From Mesostigma viride (Eukaryota > Streptophyta > Mesostigmatophyceae > Mesostigmatales > Mesostigmataceae): 64,000 nt of DNA. Location: the NCBI GenBank assembly GCA_009746045.1, contig RPFO01000079.1, forward strand, positions 1,003,285 through 1,067,284, given 5' to 3'. Shown piece after piece: positions 59,083 to 64,000 of the stretch; positions within the stretch are counted from its first letter, which is position 1; each line of letters starts with the position of its first letter. The notes under the pieces were generated by a model. The model did not search any database, was not told where the DNA came from, and saw only the letters and a program-made list of their open reading frames with translations. Position numbers and translations under genes: made by a program.

Positions 59083-61673
59083 TCATGGCTTACCCACCTG
59101 GCCAGAGCCTGCTCCAGCAGACTTGGCCTGGTCTGGGCAGTCACGTCGCCAATGACCCGTCCTGCCACATCCAAAGCACTTGTCATCCTTCCCAGCAGCA
59201 GCCTTCTTCAGGCCACCCTGGTTCTGGCTGCTCTGACTGGCCTGGGTGCCCTGGCCCTGGCTCTTGCCTTGCCCTTGGCCACCCTTGTTCTGCTGACCAC
59301 CCTGGTGACCACCAGCCTGCTGCTGACCCTTGCCTTTGGATCCCTGCTGCTGGCCCTTGCCACCCTGGTTACCATTCTGCCTGCGCCTGTTAGCCCTCTG
59401 ACGCCTACTAGGTCTGGTTTCTCCCTGAGCACCCTGCCCAGGGGCGTCACCATGGACCTGATGAGCGGAGGCTGAAGGGGCACCAGTCACCTGGATTGCC
59501 TTGCAAGCAGCATTGTCAGATGGACGGATATTGAAAATAACCTTTTGCAAGGCTGGCCACGTCCCATCTGTCTGATCAGCAAACATCCTTAGTAGCTGCA
59601 TTTCTCCCATCCACACTCAGCGCCCCATGCAATCCAGGAAGTAATCTGCCACTGCTCTGTCAGTCAGCTGGAAGCCATGCTTGGCCCCCTTCTCCCTGAT
59701 GCGTGTGAGCCGTTGCAGCTCCTCAGCTACTGTGCCCTTGATCTCAAAGGTATCATAGCTGAGCTTATAGTGATTAGTGAGGTTGAGTACCTTATCAGAG
59801 AACTCCTGACGTAGGCCCTCTAGGAACTGAGTCCAGGTCAGCTTGTCCTTAATTGACAGCTTGCCCGTAGCCTTGTCCCTCACACGCTCACTGGAATCCC
59901 TATTAGTCGTGGATGTGTGGAATACCTGCAGAAGGTCAATGACAGTGGGATCTACAGATCGAGCATGAAACCAGCTCCATATCCTCCAACCACTTGTCTA
60001 GCTCTTCCTGTCCCACAGGAGGCTTGAGAGGCTTCTGGCCATTCATCACAGCCATAGCACTCATGTGAGGTCTAGTCCCAGGCAAAGCACGAGGGTCACT
60101 ATACCAATGACAGGAGCTCCTACCGCTGCTGAAGGCCCAGGAACATTAGATGCAGGTGGAGTGACAACAGCTAGACAGAGTCAGGCACACGCGGTCTCTT
60201 ACCCGTGCCTTGGCGATCAGTATCCTCCTGGCCCACCCCCGTCAGCACCACGCCGTCGGTTGGCCACCCCGCACACTCCTCCCCTTGCGCCACCTCCTTC
60301 CGTTTCCGGTTGGATGCCCTCCTGCCATTGGCGCCCTCTGCCGTTGGGATTGCCTGTCCCTCTGGCACGACGCTGGCGGGGCCTCCAGTATCCGCCCTTG
60401 CCTCACCACCGCCATCCCCCGCCCCGCTCCCGCTGCCGCTCCCGCGCGTGCATGTTACGAAGCATTATAGAACACTAAAGACAACACACGCAGATATGGC
60501 TGCTGGAACCACTCAGGCCGATGCACCTACCCCAGACGAGGCCGCCTCCTGGCCTGCCCTCGCCTGTGACTCCTCACGACCCTTACGCTCCTCAACACCC
60601 CCAGCAACCGGTGTGGCTGCTGCTGCTGCGACGATCTGGAGGTCCGGGTTGAACTCTCCCAGCACGCAGGTTACTGGTCGCCCGTCTTCCTTGCGTTCGA
60701 CCGGGTGCTGCTCTTCACCTGGGTTGCGATGCCAGGCGAGGTTGCGTACCCACCGCTTACCGCCTCCAGCAAGCTCGTTCAGACTGCTCGCCGCGGCCGT
60801 AACGATTGTACTCGTGAGTTTCCTCCCGAGGGACGTGCAGACTTGCTCGCTGCCTCTCGATCCTCGTAGGTAGCTGTAGTGCCGTCGCCCTCGTTTATCA
60901 GCTGGGCTGAGCGCTTTACGGAGCCCTCTGGCTTGTCGGTCCACTCGTAATGGACGTCCTCAGGCGTCTTCTCGACACCCGTGACTATCTCCACCTCCAG
61001 ACCCCACGCTGAGGTGGTTTCCGGCCTTGGTGTGTCAAGCCTGGAGTACACCCCGAAAGGCTGCATGTGTGGTAATATAGAACCTGTCCGCGTAACCTCT
61101 CGACTCTTGCAAAAGGACCGAAACCAGATTCTCAATGGTTTGAGCAAATACCTCCGCCGTGCTCCACGGATTCACAACTTCGCGAGCTCTGGCGTTCCGG
61201 ATTATGTCGGCGTCCGGTACCCCCTCCCCCAGCACAGCTGTGGCCATGCACCCAGTGGTTGAACAGCCTTGTGCTGCCCAGCGCTGTCGCCACGATCTGG
61301 CTAAGCGCCTCCCTGGCTAGGTCGAGACCGGCTAACGTTATATGGCCGCCCTGATAGGCTACCTCTACGTTGTTGGCAGTTTCAGCTAGCGCGTCTCGAA
61401 TACGCACCAACTCCTCCACCGCCACCCGCCCTGTCTCACCCGGGGAAATCACGACGCGAGCCCTTTGAACAATTGGGGCCGCCGCCGCTGGCCTGTTGCC
61501 TCCATGCCACAAACCGCTACCCACCCCTCTTCTGCCAAGTGCCTCGCTACGTAGGCCGCTTGCACGAACGTCCGGGCCGCGTTCGCTTGGTTACGGTATG
61601 GGTAAAACGCTTGCGAATCCCGCTGCTCGCTCGCCTCACCAGCTCCGTGGCTGCTTGACGATGAACCAGACAT
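59083..61673 (-). pseudogene. Copia-3 gag with long N-terminal extension
   Basis: Starts MSGSSSSSHGAGEASEQRD 25 nt after the LTR. The extension (FVQAAYVARHLAEEG, ELVRIRDALAETANNVEVAY, LDLAREALSQIVATALG, VHYEWTDKPEGSVKR) runs about 500 residues through at least four frames and has no match I recognise. The capsid-like part begins MSAMAVMNGQKPLKPP (60064), with LSYDTFEIKGTVAEELQRL. A TGA at 59619-59617 precedes VWMGEMQLLRMF. It ends with a Gln/Gly-rich stretch and the knuckle CFGCGRTGHWRRDC (about 59150). Confidence 0.75.
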
Positions 61674-61698
61674 GAAAACGCTTGGAAGCAATAGTACG

Positions 61699-62658
61699 AT
61701 TTGCACACTCAACTCGTCAGCAGAGCTTGTGAGCTCCTGGTCTTGCTGGCTGGAATGACCCTAGGCTGCTGGCTAGCAACCTTTATCCTCACACCAGGCC
61801 TACGACCCTTGATATTTGATCAGGCACTCCGCAAAGGTGAAAACCATTTGCGTTCAGTACCGGGCCGCGGAAAACGCGGAAAAACGCGATCTGCAAATGA
61901 ATCCGACCGGAATCGAACTGGGGACCTCTCGCACCAATTTTGCTGACTATAGGACGGACGTCTCCGGTTACCATGGCATCGCCAACTTACACCTACAGTC
62001 ATCCGCAAAAGTTCTCCTGTCCGGGGAGTGATGCAAGCCTTTCGGATTTGGTACTAGATAAATCACTCGAGATCTGTGTGTAGGAGTACTACACACGTGT
62101 CTTGATATGCTCGCCACTCGTCGTGACGACCAAGGTTCGTGTGTGAAGACGCTCGTTGCCTTGTTGAGCCTCGAGCTATATGCAACCTCGTTCCATCCTA
62201 ACATGAGCAACGGCTGTGCAACGCTACTTTGCCAGAGCCTCGTATCGCTGCCCTGCATCCTCGTTGCAGGCAGTATACAGGAATCTCTGGCTATCCTGTG
62301 TCTAGGACAGCACAGGACCGGCTGCCACAGTTCTGCAATTGGACTTACATCCTTGCAGACCTGCTGGCTGGCTACTGGCTTCTACTAGCCACAGGACCGT
62401 TGCGTCCTCAGTACACTGTGTCCCAGTCACGTGATGGTTCAGGCTAAGCCTGTGCAGGCACTGCCTGCATGCCACGTGTCCTGTCCATGCACTATGCCCT
62501 GAGAGTGCACCGCCCCCGCCCGCCGGTCGGCAGTACTTCGGGACCTGATATCTCTCTAGTCCCTTGTCTGTTCTAGGCGGTTGACACGGCGTTGGAAAGG
62601 TCGATCTCCTCAACCTGCATCCATCTAGCACATTGGTGCCCCAATATGCTAGCTAACT
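61699..62658 (-). repeat. Copia-3 5' LTR, with a 285-bp insertion
   Basis: Mate of 53911-54568. The gag ATG lies 25 nt inside it on the minus strand (61673). Confidence 0.88.
61816..62100 (-). mobile_element. 285-bp insertion with tRNA-like segment (SINE-like)
   Basis: The 8-bp duplication CTTGATAT (61808-61815, 62101-62108) marks the insertion in the Copia-3 5' LTR; the 3' LTR has the empty site CTCGATAT. On the minus strand a tRNA-like core (TCCGTCC ... GGTCGGA acceptor arms with one mismatch, B-box-like GTTCGATTCC) lies at about 61909-61966, but the anticodon arm is degenerate. The opposite end has a hairpin GTGTGTAG/CTACACAC. Ends have no inverted repeat, so SINE is more likely than hAT, but this is not certain. 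Confidence 0.6.
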
Positions 62659-62780
62659 TCTGCTGCCGCCATGCAGTACACCCTGCAGCCATGCCAGCTG
62701 GCCGGTCGGGTCCCTCGAGCTCCCTTGGGACTGGTCGGCGTACTGGAGCCAGAAGTTCATGTTGTCGCAAAGCCTGCAGG

Positions 62781-64000
62781 GTATGTTCCAACCAGAACAG
62801 TAGGCAGGCGGGCACGGGTGGGTGGGCGCAGACATTATTACAGGCATACATGCACGGGTGGATGCGGGCACGCAAGCATGCTCAAGAAAGCAAAGAAAGC
62901 ATGCGAGTGAATGAGGCAGCAACGAGGTGAATGTATGTACCCGGTCTACATATTGCTGAGCAGCTAGGGCAAGGTGAAAACTTGTTGTATCTTCCAACCC
63001 ACAACCGCGTGTCATTGGAGCAGGCCTGCTGGCGCTATGCAGTAAGGAACTCGGTATGGTCCCCATCATGACTACCGACACAGCCAAATGGAACAGGTAA
63101 CGGTACACTCAGACTCTGGTTTGTACGACCGCGGACGAGTCATGACAACCATGCGCCTGTGACCAAGTTCTGCGCTCATGGCCCTTTTTTCCCAACCCTC
63201 ACCGTACCGAGGCATGCAACAGCCGCAGCGATTCCCAGGCGATGAATCCACCTGGACACTGGGGAGATCCATGCAGCACGGCGACCTACTGCCCAGACGT
63301 GCACTGCTGCGGCCCGGATTATGGCAAACCTTGATTGTGCTCAGATTTCCCGGGAAGCCAGGGTTCATCCCACTTCTAATGCCCACGCTCGGGTCATGCA
63401 TGCCACCCAGATGCCTTGCAGCCACTCCACACAAGACCTGGCAAGCTCATGCGATCCCATGGCATGAGCTGGCCTAGTCCAAAGAACAATGTACGGTGGA
63501 TAAAACAAAAACCCGTTTCTCATCCACTCAACTTCGCAAGGGCGACCCTTCATTCGAAGGAGTCGCTTTGCCCACTTCTATAGCACCTAACCACGACAAA
63601 CATGCTATAGCTAGAAAGATGTTCTTTACCCTGCATGGCCCTAAGAGCCCAATCCTTGACCGATCCACCCCGCCATCAGTGTACAGCCATACGCAATCCG
63701 CAACCATACGGGGCCCATGGGTATGGTGTATAATACGCCATATACGGGGTATAATACGCAAATCATACGGGGACTCTTGAAAATGCTGTTTTTTGCATTG
63801 TTCAGGGGGGTCTTCAACATTCTGACCAATCAGGCATGTTTTTTGTGTGTTCTTGCAACACCACTTGCCTTTATTTAACACATCATCACATAATATTGCC
63901 CTTGCCGTCGCTGCATGCCTACAAATACAAGCATTGTACATCTGTTGTTATTAATAATGTCTGTAAATAGCACACGGTCAGTCGGCCAACTTGCCAAAAG
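62781..64000. other. Likely intron or intergenic, no gene
   Basis: Follows the putative GTATGT donor. No second RluA-like exon is recognised before the window end. ATACGGGG occurs three times and GTATAATACGC twice at 63700-63770. Confidence 0.4.

Larger units (their letters stand above)
53911..62658 (-). mobile_element. Copia-3 LTR retrotransposon
   Basis: LTRs at 53911-54568 and 61699-62658 with TSD TCTGC (53906-53910, 62659-62663). On the minus strand each LTR starts AGTTAGCATATT, again not TG. Order on the minus strand: LTR, long gag with CCHC, integrase, retropepsin-like domain, RT, RNase H, LTR. It is a different family from Copia-2 but shares its unusual layout. Confidence 0.9.
53681..62780 (+). 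pseudogene. Possible host exon (RluA-like pseudouridine synthase N-terminus) split by Copia-3
   Basis: Joining 53681-53910 to 62664-62780 across the TCTGC duplication leaves one open frame of 115 codons without a stop. It starts MAADGDGGSGRGRREVKV, is basic and Ser/Pro-rich, and ends GVLEPEVHVVAKPAG just before a GTATGT donor site at 62781. That end resembles the RluA-family strand preceding the KPAG loop. No catalytic domain lies within the window, so the family is a guess from one short motif. The Copia-3 insertion would disrupt it. It could instead be a chance frame in GC-rich DNA. Confidence 0.4.

Overview
The window looks like nuclear DNA of a eukaryote, most likely a green alga (inference). 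The grounds are GT-AG introns, four tRNA-Pro genes with internal A and B boxes, and only eukaryotic transposon families. TGTAA, the chlorophyte polyadenylation signal, also sits just upstream of three transcript ends (21371-21375 +, 11713-11717 -, 9969-9973 +). No bacterial operon, rRNA or CRISPR array is visible. Almost the whole window is transposons nested inside transposons. Most boundaries can be fixed to the base by target-site duplications (TSDs). Nearly every long reading frame is cut by one-base frameshifts. Real decay and uncorrected long-read indels cannot be told apart from this sequence alone.

Left block (1285-23287, + strand). A Copia-like gag/integrase fragment (Copia-1) is split twice. 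A Gypsy-type element (Gypsy-A, 1872-10508, TSD ACCGT) sits in gag, and its right LTR carries two insertions of one LINE. Eighty bases further on, an 11.3-kb CACTA transposon (10593-21849) carries a TNP2-type transposase gene and a divergent accessory gene. A hAT-type MITE lies inside its subterminal repeat array. Copia-1 resumes with about 118 AAC codons (poly-Asn), a zinc knuckle and the integrase.

Middle block (24131-48660). A second Gypsy element (Gypsy-B, +) has gag on the left and protease-RT-RNase H on the right. Its gag is split by a piggyBac element (24533-27859, TTAA). A foldback MITE lies at 29173-29531. Between gag and pol sits a small element with palindromic terminal repeats (TSD GTTGC). 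Into its right repeat a full Copia element, Copia-2 (30018-45449, minus, TSD CTAAT), has inserted. Copia-2 gag is interrupted by a TIR-bounded segment (35135-43013). That segment holds a full-length 6.1-kb LINE (36539-42652, minus, 11-bp TSD) with PHD and RING fingers, RT, a restriction-like endonuclease and four 170-bp promoter-like monomers.

Right block (50419-64000). Four tRNA-Pro genes are followed by a TIR element carrying a tRNA-Pro pseudogene that lacks its anticodon loop, then a 974-bp hAT-type MITE. A third Copia element, Copia-3 (53911-62658, minus, TSD TCTGC), splits what may be a first exon of a host RluA-like pseudouridine synthase gene.

The strongest candidates for something undescribed are four. 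Both Copia families have a retropepsin-like domain (DTN/DTQ) between integrase and reverse transcriptase instead of upstream of integrase. Their LTRs start AGTTAG, and gag starts about 20-25 nt inside the LTR. The LINE combines PHD, RING, RT and RLE with a monomer array. The small element has LTR-like repeats that are themselves near-perfect palindromes.
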